37,926 nt of DNA, taken from contig JAEUIA010000116.1 of NCBI GenBank assembly GCA_016795245.1, positions 1 through 37,926 on the forward strand, written 5' to 3'. Below are positions 26,122 through 34,172 of the stretch, piece after piece; position 1 is the first letter of the stretch, and the number at the start of each line of letters is the position of its first letter. Position numbers and translations under genes: made by a program. The notes below the pieces were generated by a model, which was not told the DNA's origin, did not search any database, and worked only from the letters and a program-made list of their open reading frames with translations. The stretch is from Planctomycetota bacterium. Its GTDB lineage: Bacteria > Planctomycetota > UBA1135 > GCA-002686595.

Positions 26122-26144
26122 GGCGCCGACGCCGCGCCAGGCCG

Positions 26145-26170
26145 CTGGAGCGCGCTTTTTCGGGCTCCAG
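26145..26170 (+). terminator. Possible terminator hairpin
   Basis: CTGGAGC (26145-26151) pairs with GCTCCAG (26164-26170) around a 12-nt loop that contains TTTTT. It lies 24 nt after the zincin stop. No T tract follows the stem, so it is a weak terminator candidate separating that gene from the RiPP cluster. Confidence 0.3.
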
Positions 26171-26313
26171 GCCCGTTTGGCCGCCGGAATTTCGAGCGAG
26201 TCGCGTCCGATTTGCGGGGCTGCTGCGTAGTCTCCGCGTCCCTGAACGACGTAGTCGCGGGGACATGGAACAAAGTCCTCAACGCAAACCTCGAGTCCTG
26301 GAGACCGAATTCA

Positions 26314-26679
26314 ATGGCTAACGTTCAAGTCAATACCCTGGTGGCAGCCGCATTCGCTGCGCTCATCGCCGGCGCCCCGCTCGCGGGTTGTGCCACCGAG
26401 AAGAAGAGTTCGCACATGGAGGCCTCAGCAAGCGGCAAACACGCTTGCAAGGGCATGAACGCCTGCAAGGGCATGGGCGCTTGCAAGTCGGGCAACAACG
26501 GTTGCGCGGGCAAGAACTCGTGCAAGGGCAAGGGCGGCTGCGCTTCCGCCGAGAAGCATTCGTGCAAGGGCATGAACGCGTGCAAGGGTCAGGGCGGTTG
26601 CTCGACCGGCAACAACGGTTGCGCGGGTAAGAACTCGTGCAAGGGCCAGGGCGGCTGCGCCGTTCCCGTCAAGCACTAG
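26314..26679 (+). CDS. bufA: Bufferin-type RiPP precursor with four cysteine signatures
   Basis: This 121-residue secreted precursor has a hydrophobic leader (residues 8-25) ending in the lipobox LAGC (Cys26), although no Lys or Arg precedes the hydrophobic stretch. The core (43-120) is two 39-residue tandem repeats. Each holds two copies of C-x-G-x-N-x-C-K-G-x-G-x-C, giving four copies in all and 12 core cysteines (45, 51, 57, 64, 70, 76, 84, 90, 96, 103, 109, 115). DUF692 oxygenases act on cysteines of such peptides, and matured bufferins bind copper. ATG 26314 is chosen because it starts the signal sequence and has GGAG 11 nt upstream. An in-frame TTG at 26212 would add 34 atypical residues. 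The modification enzymes follow on the same strand. Confidence 0.88.
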   Translation: MANVQVNTLVAAAFAALIAGAPLAGCATEKKSSHMEASASGKHACKGMNACKGMGACKSGNNGCAGKNSCKGKGGCASAEKHSCKGMNACKGQGGCSTGNNGCAGKNSCKGQGGCAVPVKH

Positions 26680-26692
26680 TCGCGACACAACG

Positions 26693-26749
26693 CAGCGCGG
26701 AGGACGTCCGGCAGATCGCCGGGCGCTTCCTCTGCGCTGGTTCTTTTTC
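26693..26749 (+). terminator. Nested hairpin and T-rich tract between bufA and bufB
   Basis: CAGCGCGGAGG (26693-26703) pairs with CCTCTGCGCTG (26729-26739) over 11 bp with one G-U. Its loop holds a second hairpin CCGGC-AGATC-GCCGG (26708-26722). TTCTTTTTC follows at 26741. This is a good intrinsic terminator or attenuator. Because it lies inside the cluster, partial read-through would give much more precursor than enzyme. Confidence 0.65.
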
Positions 26750-26754
26750 GAGTC

Positions 26755-27639
26755 GTGAAGCACACACCCGCCAAACCGCGCTTTGATCTGCCGAACCTCG
26801 GTGTAGGGGTCGGTCTGCGCACCGTGCACTACACGCACGTCGTCGAGACGCTGCCCGAAGTCGACTGGTTCGAGATCATCTCGGAGAACTTCATGGACGT
26901 CGGCGGGCGTCCGCAGTGGATCCTGGAGCAGGTCGCAGCGCACTATCCGATCGTCATGCACGGCGTGTCGCTCTCGATCGGCAGCGTGGATCCACTGGAT
27001 CGCGATTACTTGACGAAGCTCGCGACGCTGGCGCAGAAGTCCAAGGCGCGCTGGGTTTCGGACCACTTGTGTTGGACGGGCGTCGCGCACCGGAACCTGC
27101 ACGATCTGCTGCCGCTGCCCTACACCGAGGATTGCCTGCGCCACGTCGTGGCGCGCATCCGGCAGGTCCAAGACATCCTCGAGCGACCGCTGGTGATCGA
27201 GAACCCGAGCTCGTACGCCGAATTCACCAGCACCACGATGAGCGAGTGGGAGTTTCTCGCGCGCATGGCGGAAGACGCCGACTGCGGACTCTTGCTCGAC
27301 GTGAACAACGTGTTCGTCTCGTCCTTCAATCACGCTTTCGATCCGTACGAGTACCTGGCCGGCATTCCGATGGAACGCGTCGTGCAATTCCACGTCGCGG
27401 GCCACACGCACAAAGGCACGCACATCCTCGACACGCACACCGGGCAAGCCGTCGAAGAGGTGTGGCGCCTGTGCGAGCGCGCGTGCGAACTCACAGGCGG
27501 ACGTTCGCTGCTCTACGAGTGGGACGAGGACATCCCCGCGCTCGATGTCGTCGTCGCCGAGGCGCAGAAGGCGCATGCGTTCACGGGCATGAAGCGGCCA
27601 GTCAAGACCGCGCAGCGGCTGGAGTCGGCGCAACCGTGA
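26755..27639 (+). CDS. bufB: MNIO maturase of the bufferin cluster (DUF692)
   Basis: This 294-residue TIM-barrel enzyme belongs to the DUF692 multinuclear non-heme iron oxygenases, the family of MbnB. They use a di- or tri-iron centre and O2 to rearrange peptide cysteines. Family landmarks are all present: LGVGVGLR, WFEIISENF, HGVSLSIGS (H69), VSDHLCW (H104), HDLLPLPYT (H116), VIENPSSY (E149), LLLDVNNV (D182), FHVAGH (H213, H217), DTH (D226, H228) and YEWDEDIP (E255, D257). These conserved His, Asp and Glu residues are the likely iron ligands. GTG 26755 lies 5 nt after the T tract with no Shine-Dalgarno site, and it gives the usual short N-terminus. The stop overlaps the start of bufC (GTGA). 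Confidence 0.95.
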   Translation: MKHTPAKPRFDLPNLGVGVGLRTVHYTHVVETLPEVDWFEIISENFMDVGGRPQWILEQVAAHYPIVMHGVSLSIGSVDPLDRDYLTKLATLAQKSKARWVSDHLCWTGVAHRNLHDLLPLPYTEDCLRHVVARIRQVQDILERPLVIENPSSYAEFTSTTMSEWEFLARMAEDADCGLLLDVNNVFVSSFNHAFDPYEYLAGIPMERVVQFHVAGHTHKGTHILDTHTGQAVEEVWRLCERACELTGGRSLLYEWDEDIPALDVVVAEAQKAHAFTGMKRPVKTAQRLESAQP

Positions 27640-28451
27640 AGCCGCTCGAAGCGCTCGAACATTGGCTGCAAGGCGAGATCGTGCGCCCGCACGAGAGCCG
27701 CTCGAAGTCGCGCGCCGAGCGCGACGCCTCGGCGGCACTGCACGTGAAGCCGTCGCGCACCCTCAGTCCGGCGCAGCGTGTCGAGATCTACTCCGACATG
27801 TACTTCGAACGGCTCGTCGAGATCCTGAGCGAGGAATACAGCGCCGTCTGCTCACTCGCCGGGCACGACGACTTCCGTCGGATGGCCCGCGCTTACCTGC
27901 GCGAGCACCCCTCGCGTCATTGGTCGTTGAACAACCTCGGCCGCAAACTGCCCGAATTCCTGGCGGGCAAGTTCCGCATCTCGCGCAAGGCACTTCTGCA
28001 CGACATCGCGCGCATGGAGTGCGCGATGAGCATCGCGTTCGATGCCGAGATCGACACGGTCCTCACCTCGGACGCCGTCGGACGCCTCGATCCGGCAGAC
28101 TTCGCGACACAGCGCCTTGTCTGCGTTTCCGGCCTGTCCGTCGCCAGCTACGACCACGCCGCGAATTCGATCGTGCGTGCTGTGCGGCAGAGCGAGGATT
28201 TGCCGAGTCTCGACCGCAGGCGCACCTTCACGGTCGTGTGGCGCAAGGAATGGACGGTATGGCGCCTGGACCTGACCGAGCCCATGTATCACATCCTCGC
28301 TGCACTCGCGCGCGGCCTGCCGATCAGCGCTGCGATCGCGGAAGGCACGCGCCGCTTCCACGGCGACCCGGCGGAATTGCAGGCCGAGATCTCGCGCTCG
28401 TTCGGCGAGTGGATCACGGAAGGCATGTTCGCGAGCGTCGAGAAGGAGTAG
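27636..28451 (+). CDS. bufC: DUF2063 partner protein of the MNIO maturase
   Basis: The 271-residue protein matches the DUF2063 (HvfC/BufC, MbnC-like) partner family, which recruits the precursor to the MNIO. Typical features are an N-terminal WLQGEIVRP helix, the RVEIYSDMYFERLVEILSEEY segment (split here at about residue 60) and a second winged-helix-like domain in the C-terminal half (about 180-270). GTG 27636 overlaps the bufB stop by 4 nt, so the two are translationally coupled, as expected for a 1:1 complex. The frataxin gene starts 14 nt after the stop. Confidence 0.93.
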   Translation: MKPLEALEHWLQGEIVRPHESRSKSRAERDASAALHVKPSRTLSPAQRVEIYSDMYFERLVEILSEEYSAVCSLAGHDDFRRMARAYLREHPSRHWSLNNLGRKLPEFLAGKFRISRKALLHDIARMECAMSIAFDAEIDTVLTSDAVGRLDPADFATQRLVCVSGLSVASYDHAANSIVRAVRQSEDLPSLDRRRTFTVVWRKEWTVWRLDLTEPMYHILAALARGLPISAAIAEGTRRFHGDPAELQAEISRSFGEWITEGMFASVEKE

Positions 28452-28465
28452 GCTGTCGTGCTGCC

Positions 28466-28786
28466 ATGGATCGCAGCACGTATTTGAAGCTGGTCGATGA
28501 ATGCCTCGCACGCGTCGCGAAGTTCTGTGAGCCCTTCGACCCCGATGAGCTCGACTTTGCGCTGACGGACGGTGTGATCACACTCGAATTCGCCGATCGC
28601 GATCGCTTCGTCCTCAACCGGCAAGCCGCCGCCGATCAGATGTGGTTGGCCGCCGGCGCGCGCGCCTGGCACTACAACTGGGACGCCACTCGCAGGCGTT
28701 GGGTCTGTGATCGCGACGGCCACGATCTGCTCACGAAGGTCGGCGAGGTCGTATCGGAGAAGCTCGGACGCACGGTCGCGGTCTGA
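28466..28786 (+). CDS. cyaY: Frataxin-like iron-binding protein
   Basis: The 106-residue protein matches bacterial frataxin over its whole length. It has an N-terminal helix with acidic residues (D11, E12, E22, D25, D27, E28, D30 forming an acidic ridge), the strands DGVITLEF and RFVLNRQ, the core MWLAAGARAWHYNWD and the WVCDRDGHDL segment before the last helix. Frataxins bind ferrous iron and regulate Fe-S assembly. Here the gene is fourth in the bufferin cluster, 14 nt after bufC, so an obvious inference is iron supply to the iron-dependent BufB. No isc scaffold genes are adjacent. Frataxin is best known in Proteobacteria, so its presence may reflect transfer. Confidence 0.92.
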   Translation: MDRSTYLKLVDECLARVAKFCEPFDPDELDFALTDGVITLEFADRDRFVLNRQAAADQMWLAAGARAWHYNWDATRRRWVCDRDGHDLLTKVGEVVSEKLGRTVAV

Positions 28787-28818
28787 GTCCACCGGACTCG
28801 CGACTGCATCTGACTTGG

Positions 28819-28840
28819 ACGGGCACGCTGCGGTGTCCGT
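28819..28840. terminator. Hairpin between convergent cyaY and AsmA-like gene
   Basis: ACGGGCAC and GTGTCCGT pair over 8 bp (one G-U) around a 6-nt loop, in the 105-nt gap between two convergent genes. No T tract flanks it on either side. It is a weak candidate for a shared terminator. Confidence 0.3.
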
Positions 28841-28891
28841 GCACGGCAAGGAGCGATTCTCCGCCAGGCCTCGTTTCCCAACAGGCAGCGC

Positions 28892-31800
28892 TCAGTCCTT
28901 TTTCTTCTTCTTGAACAAGTCGTCGATCAAGCCGCTGCCGGCCTTCTCCAGCGCCTTCTTGCCGGCGTCTTCGATCACCTTGCGCAGGCCCTTTTCGTCG
29001 ACGCCGATGCTCGGGTTCAAGAGGCTGCCCTTGATCGTGAGCGGCAACGTGAGCGCCGGATCGATGTACTCGCGCAGCTTGTCGAGTTCCGAACTGACTT
29101 GCTTGCCGAGCACGCTCACGGGCACGTTCGCCGTCAGCTGTGCTGCATCCGTGACCATGTCGTAGGTGCCGCTGAAAATGTATTCCTTCGCGCCGATCTT
29201 GACCGGCAGGCGCGAGTAACCGGCGACGCCCTTCGTGATCGGCACCGTGATCACCGGAATCTTGGCGGGCGCCATCGACGAGGATTCGTTGAGGAACGAC
29301 GCGAGCTTCGGGAACAGCGAGTAACTGACCTCGCCCAGATCGACGCGCACGCTCCCGTCCAGCTTGCGCAGATCACCGTCGAGCGGGAATCGCAGAGCAT
29401 CGACGGCGAAGATAGCAGGCGTCGCCCCGGCCGGCTTCTGCACGGCCACCATCGTCGGCACGAGCTTGCCGACGACGCGCTGCGACATCACCGGGCCTAG
29501 CCCCACGGTCGCGACCAGGCCGTCGACGTGATCGACGACGATCATGCCCGACTCGATGTGCCCCGCACCGACGATGCCGTGCAGGTCGGAGCGCATCTGT
29601 AGCGTGAAGGCCCCACTCGTCTGCGAAATCTCGGGCGCAGCCACAGTCAGGTCCAACCGACTGCCGAGCGCCTCGACGAGTAGACCTCCCTGACCCGCGA
29701 GCATGTCGAGGATCGCGGTCGGCACGCGACTCGCGCGCACGTCGATCTTGGCGCGGAACGTCGCCAGACCGTTCTCTTCGCCGAGCTTCGTCAGCGGGTC
29801 GAGCGCGCGCACTTCAGCCGCGATTTCCCCTGCCGGCTCGTCGACGATGGCGCCGAAAACGCGTGCGAAGGGCAGATCGTTCGGCTTGAACGTGCTCGCG
29901 ATGCGCAGATTCTGGAGTGTCACGGGCCTGCTCGCCGCATCGGTCGCTGCGTCAGCGTAGATCAGGGTCGGCACATTGGCTTCCACTTGGAACGCCAGCT
30001 TCGAGATCTGATCGAGCATGTCGCGCGAACTCATCGGCGCGCCGGCGGCTGCAGGATCCGAACTCATCGGCGCGCCGCCAGCTGCAGGATCAGCGGCCGG
30101 CTTCGGCAGCGGCACCAGGACGTTGCGCACCTTGACTGTCAGGGGTCCGGCGTCGTTCGCAAGTTGAATGCGCGTGCCCGCAGGCAAGACCTGCCTCGTG
30201 TAGCGCTCCACGAATGCCGCCGTCGGAGTCAAGCGCACATCGATCCCGTCCTCGCCCTCGCAGCGCAATCCCTCAGCGTCGAATCGAGCTGCAGTACGGA
30301 ACACCATCGTCGGTGAATTCGCGTCGATGACCAACGCACCGCTCGTCGCGCTAGCACCGTTGGCTTGAACCACGACTCGGAGTTCCGGTCCCAACAGCCC
30401 GGCCAGCACACCGTCTTGACCGGCGACGGCGTCGAGCACGCTCGTGTCGAGGCCGGAGAGTTCGATCTTGGCGTCCAGCGGCGATAGCGGTTTGTCCTTC
30501 AAGACGGCGAACGGATCGGCCAGCGTGGCTTCGAGCACGAGCTTCGCGTCGCGCCCGGGAGCGAGGTCCGATTTCAGTTTGACCGCGAGCGGCGCGCGCG
30601 GCGCCACGACCGCTTCGAGCACGATGTTTCGAGCGACTACGTCGAGCTTCAGCTCCTGCGTCTGTGCATTTTCGATTCCAACACCGGCGATGGTCGCATT
30701 CACTTTGGCCGACACAGCGTCCAGCGTGGCGGCCAGATCGAACGGCGTCGCGTCTCCGAGCTTCGGAACCGGAACGGCCAGGTCGCGCACGTCCAGCGTC
30801 AGCGCGGCAACTTGATTCGGGAATTTCAACTGCGTGTCCGCGGGCAGCATGTCGGCGAGTTCCGCCGTCAAGACTTGCGCCGGCACGCGTGCTTCGACGT
30901 GCAGTGCATCGTCACCCGCGGCTTTGAACACTCCGCCTTCGACCTTGCCGGAGAACGAAACTTTGGCATTCGGCGCTTCGACTTCGACGCGCAGCGACCC
31001 CTTGGTCGTGCTCACCCCTTTGGCGTCGAAAGCCAAGGAGATCTGCTTGCCGAGCGCGCGCTCGACGATGTTCTGATGTTGCAAGAACGCGTCCGCCAAC
31101 GCGGCAGGCAGGTTCGAGACGAGCACCTTCGCGTCCAGCGGCGGCCACTGATCCGGCGTGTTCGGCGGCGCGAACGCGAACAGATCCGAGCCGGAAGCGT
31201 CGACGACGAGCTTGCCACGCGAGGTGCCTTGCTCGAAATCGCCCTTCACCGCGGTGGTGAATGCGCCGCCGGCTTGCAGCGAAGCGTCGATCGCCAGGCT
31301 GCGCACGGCGACACGGGTATTGGCCGCGCGCAACGTCGCATCGGCGTAACTGAAACCCGCGACGCGCACGCCGAGCGTGCCTGCGGCAGCAGAACGCAGA
31401 CTCTTGAAGTAGTCGCCTCCGGCCGGGTCGGGCATCGGGACTTTGACGTTTGAAGCTTCGATCGTGACGGCATTCGCGCCTGCTTCGACCACCAGTTCCG
31501 TGCCTTCAGGTGCGACCGCGGCGATCTCGCGCGAGAGCCACTCCTGAGACGGAGACAGGCGCACGCTGAACTTGTCCGCGCCGTCGATCAACATGTGACC
31601 GCCTTCGACACGCGCTGACACGTCGACGAGGAGGCGCTGCGTCGCACCTTCATTGCCGACGATGTTCGCGGTCAGGGTTCCGGCATCCAGGCTGACCTTC
31701 TTGCCGTCGAGGCTGATATTCAACGTGCGGCCGATCGCGGCCGTCAGACGTTCGGATTCGCCTGCCAGACCACCGATCGCCGCGGTCGACAGCTCTTTCA

Positions 31801-33262
31801 CGCGCAGTTCGAGATCCACGATGGGTAGCGCATCGGCCGCAAGCTTCTCCCACGCATCACGCGCCGAGACGTCGAACGAGAAGCTGCCCGGCGTGCCGGA
31901 TTCGAGTGCGGCCTCGACGTGAGCGGAGACCGGCGTTCCAGGCGCGAGTCGCACGCTGGTCTTGATGTTGCGCAGCGCGAATTGCACGCCGCCGGCGCGC
32001 GTCATCTCGTTCTCGAACGCGAAGCGACTGGGCACCACGATCTGAAGATCGAGAGCAACTTGTTCTAGCGTCGCACGCAAGCTCTTCAGATCGCGGGCAT
32101 CGGGTGGCGGTAGCGGCACTGAAAACTGTGCGGCCGTCGCGCTCCAAGGCTCGGTACCGGGGTCGAGTACGAGTTTCGATCCGCTCGGCAGGTGGGGATC
32201 GATGTACGTCTTCAAGAATCCGCGCGGCGCCGGGAACGAAGCCACGAGGCCGGGCTTGTCGCCGGTGCGCAACACGCCGCCTTCGAGCACGGCGGCGAGC
32301 GCGATGCCGGCTCGTTCACCGTCGAGAGTCAATTCCAACTTGCCCGCGTCGAGCGCAGCGGCGCTCACGCTGGCCTTGAACGTGAAGCGCTGGCCCAGCA
32401 CTTCGGTCAGATTGCCCTGCATTCCGGCCAGGCCGTCGATCATCGCTGTCGAGAAGCCCTCGACGCGCACTTGCGCATCGACTTTGCCCAGCGGCCACGC
32501 CTTCGCGGGCGTGATCGGCCCGGCGATGGTCGCGTCGATCGACAAGGCACCCGGTTTTTCGGCGACGATCTTGCCTGTGGTGTGCACGACGATCGGAGAC
32601 TTCGGCCGCGCCTTGACCGTGGTGAGCAGTTCGCGCACTTCGAACGGCTGGCCGATGCGGCGCGTCTCCGGGTCGGACCAGGTCAGGCGCTTGGACCTCA
32701 CCTCGAGATCGAGTTCGAGTTGCGACAACCACTCGATCGGATCGAAATCGGAGATTGCGTCCTTCGACGGCTCCGGGGCGTTGGGGTCAGCCGGGTGACG
32801 CGGCTCCAACGCGCGCTGCAGATTCGTCAGGCCGCCGTCGTCTTGCACGAGATCAGCGTCGACGTCCAAGACGACGCGACCGATGCGCGTCTGCCCTGAC
32901 CTGGCCAGCGCGAGGAGCGATGGCATGACGACCGCGGCTCGCGCCACTTCGCGCTGGTCGGGATCGCGGATCACGACGCCGTCGATGCGCTGTTCGCTGA
33001 ACCAGGCGAGGTCGATCTTGGCGATCTCGACCGAGCCCTTGAACGTGTTGTTGAATCCGTCGCGCGCGAACCCTGTCGCCCAACCGCTCGAGAGCGTCGG
33101 TAGCAACAGCACGAGCACGACGAACACCCCGAAGGCAAAGGCCGTGCAACCGAGTGCGGACTTGAAGAAGAAGCCGAGCAGGCCGCGCTTCTTCTTCGGT
33201 GCGACGGGCTCGGCGGACGGAGTTTGGGATGCGGTCGGTTGTTTCGAAGCCAAGGCGATCAC
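28892..33262 (-). CDS. Very large AsmA-like inner-membrane-anchored protein
   Basis: The protein has about 1456 residues from GTG 33262. A Lys-rich N-terminus (KKKRG) precedes one membrane helix (about 35-57) and then a long beta-rich periplasmic part. Many repeats contain D-A-x-V/I or D-G-x-L and G-x-L-x-V patterns, such as SVEIAKIDLAWF and the C-terminal IKGSLLNPSIGVDEKG, typical of AsmA/TamB-like proteins. Those proteins bridge the envelope and help move lipids or outer-membrane proteins. The C-terminus is a helix ending in KKKKKD. An upstream in-frame extension to 33535 would overlap the divergent kinase gene and is low-complexity, so I reject it. The internal 33-bp duplication at 30026 adds 11 residues. 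Confidence 0.82.
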   Translation of the reverse strand: MIALASKQPTASQTPSAEPVAPKKKRGLLGFFFKSALGCTAFAFGVFVVLVLLLPTLSSGWATGFARDGFNNTFKGSVEIAKIDLAWFSEQRIDGVVIRDPDQREVARAAVVMPSLLALARSGQTRIGRVVLDVDADLVQDDGGLTNLQRALEPRHPADPNAPEPSKDAISDFDPIEWLSQLELDLEVRSKRLTWSDPETRRIGQPFEVRELLTTVKARPKSPIVVHTTGKIVAEKPGALSIDATIAGPITPAKAWPLGKVDAQVRVEGFSTAMIDGLAGMQGNLTEVLGQRFTFKASVSAAALDAGKLELTLDGERAGIALAAVLEGGVLRTGDKPGLVASFPAPRGFLKTYIDPHLPSGSKLVLDPGTEPWSATAAQFSVPLPPPDARDLKSLRATLEQVALDLQIVVPSRFAFENEMTRAGGVQFALRNIKTSVRLAPGTPVSAHVEAALESGTPGSFSFDVSARDAWEKLAADALPIVDLELRVKELSTAAIGGLAGESERLTAAIGRTLNISLDGKKVSLDAGTLTANIVGNEGATQRLLVDVSARVEGGHMLIDGADKFSVRLSPSQEWLSREIAAVAPEGTELVVEAGANAVTIEASNVKVPMPDPAGGDYFKSLRSAAAGTLGVRVAGFSYADATLRAANTRVAVRSLAIDASLQAGGAFTTAVKGDFEQGTSRGKLVVDASGSDLFAFAPPNTPDQWPPLDAKVLVSNLPAALADAFLQHQNIVERALGKQISLAFDAKGVSTTKGSLRVEVEAPNAKVSFSGKVEGGVFKAAGDDALHVEARVPAQVLTAELADMLPADTQLKFPNQVAALTLDVRDLAVPVPKLGDATPFDLAATLDAVSAKVNATIAGVGIENAQTQELKLDVVARNIVLEAVVAPRAPLAVKLKSDLAPGRDAKLVLEATLADPFAVLKDKPLSPLDAKIELSGLDTSVLDAVAGQDGVLAGLLGPELRVVVQANGASATSGALVIDANSPTMVFRTAARFDAEGLRCEGEDGIDVRLTPTAAFVERYTRQVLPAGTRIQLANDAGPLTVKVRNVLVPLPKPAADPAAGGAPMSSDPAAAGAPMSSRDMLDQISKLAFQVEANVPTLIYADAATDAASRPVTLQNLRIASTFKPNDLPFARVFGAIVDEPAGEIAAEVRALDPLTKLGEENGLATFRAKIDVRASRVPTAILDMLAGQGGLLVEALGSRLDLTVAAPEISQTSGAFTLQMRSDLHGIVGAGHIESGMIVVDHVDGLVATVGLGPVMSQRVVGKLVPTMVAVQKPAGATPAIFAVDALRFPLDGDLRKLDGSVRVDLGEVSYSLFPKLASFLNESSSMAPAKIPVITVPITKGVAGYSRLPVKIGAKEYIFSGTYDMVTDAAQLTANVPVSVLGKQVSSELDKLREYIDPALTLPLTIKGSLLNPSIGVDEKGLRKVIEDAGKKALEKAGSGLIDDLFKKKKKD
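30026..30091 (-). repeat. In-frame 33-bp direct duplication inside the AsmA-like gene
   Basis: Two 33-nt units (30026-30058 and 30059-30091) differ at a few bases. They encode an 11-residue Ala/Pro-rich linker repeat of the type DPAAxGAPMSS. It looks like slippage in a linker. Confidence 0.8.
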
Positions 33263-33515
33263 TGGGACGGAGTTGCAGAATCTGCCGAGCGGGGGCCGTC
33301 CAACACACCCGCAGGGTCGATGGTCCGCGCCCTCGCTCGACCCTTCAAGGAGAACTCCCCGGCGATCACAATCCGTACGCGGGACTGGAGATGGAGCGGA
33401 GGGCGCACCTACTGCCGGTTGGGGGTCTGGCGCCGGGACGACCGGGCCTGTAGTGTCCCTGGCGAGGGCCACGGCGGCCCGCCCTGCCCCAAAGACGCCC
33501 TTCGAGACCCCTCCG

Positions 33516-34172
33516 ATGCAACCCCCGCTGCGCATCTACCTGGTCGGCGCCCACGCGACCGGCAAGACCACCCTCGCCCGCTGGATCCGCGACAACTACG
33601 GCCTGCCGATGATCTCCGAGGTCGCGCGCGGCGTGCTGGCCGAGATGGAGGCGCAACTGGGCGGCCTGCGCTCCAACATCGACTTGATCGATCGGTATCA
33701 GCGTCAGGTGTTCGAGCGCCAGCTCGAAGCCGAAGCCGCGCAACCGGGATCATTCGTGTCCGATCGCGCGTTCTGCAATCTGGCCTACGCCGGACATCAC
33801 GCCACGATCCTCGGCGACATCGCCGGTGATCCGCGCCTCGCCGGCTACATGAAGTCGGTGCGCGCGGGCCTCGTGTTCTTCCTGCGTCCGCACCGCGAGT
33901 TGATCGTCGAGGACGGCGTGCGCGCCGGACTCGAGTGGGAAGAAGTCGTGCGCATCGACGGCATGGTCAAGCTCTTGCTCGAGATGTTCCGCGTGCCGTA
34001 CATCCCGGTCGAGTCGCTCTCGATGCAAGAACGCGTGCGCCTCTTCGAACGCGTGCTCGATCTCGCCGGCCTGCAGAAAAAGGGCGCCGATCACGACGAC
34101 TCCGAGAACGGCGAGTTGCGCCCGATGCCGCGCATGAAGACCCCCAACGGCGCGGGCGCGGCGCACAACTGA
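33516..34172 (+). CDS. P-loop ATPase/kinase (AAA_28, NadR-like)
   Basis: The 218-residue protein has Walker A GAHATGKTT (11-19) right after the first strand, ISEVARGVL (about 33-41), FVSDRAFCNLAYA (Walker B-like region) and an Arg-rich lid. This order matches the AAA_28 family, which includes the nicotinamide-riboside kinase half of NadR. The substrate is not provable here. The C-terminal 25 residues are polar and low-complexity. ATG 33516 is the last Met before the first strand, and a longer frame upstream is low-complexity. The final Asn codon and stop form the start of the left arm of the 34.2-kb inverted repeat. It diverges from the AsmA-like gene across about 250 nt, in which I see no clear promoter. 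Confidence 0.85.
   Translation: MQPPLRIYLVGAHATGKTTLARWIRDNYGLPMISEVARGVLAEMEAQLGGLRSNIDLIDRYQRQVFERQLEAEAAQPGSFVSDRAFCNLAYAGHHATILGDIAGDPRLAGYMKSVRAGLVFFLRPHRELIVEDGVRAGLEWEEVVRIDGMVKLLLEMFRVPYIPVESLSMQERVRLFERVLDLAGLQKKGADHDDSENGELRPMPRMKTPNGAGAAHN

Noticed and set aside
26228..26310. bufA promoter: TAGTCT at 26228 or an ECF-type GGAAC at 26265
   Set aside because: No -35 at proper distance for the first and wrong spacing to a CGTC-like box for the second. I cannot place the promoter.
26212..26313. N-terminal extension of bufA from TTG 26212
   Set aside because: It would put 34 polar residues before the signal sequence, and a better-placed GGAG precedes the ATG at 26314.
26440..26673. Repeats in bufA as a CRISPR-like array
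   Set aside because: The repeats are coding, in frame and contiguous, without unique spacers.
33263..33535. Upstream extension of the AsmA-like protein to 33535
   Set aside because: It overlaps the divergent kinase start and encodes a low-complexity Pro/Gly/Arg stretch before the normal Lys-rich anchor.
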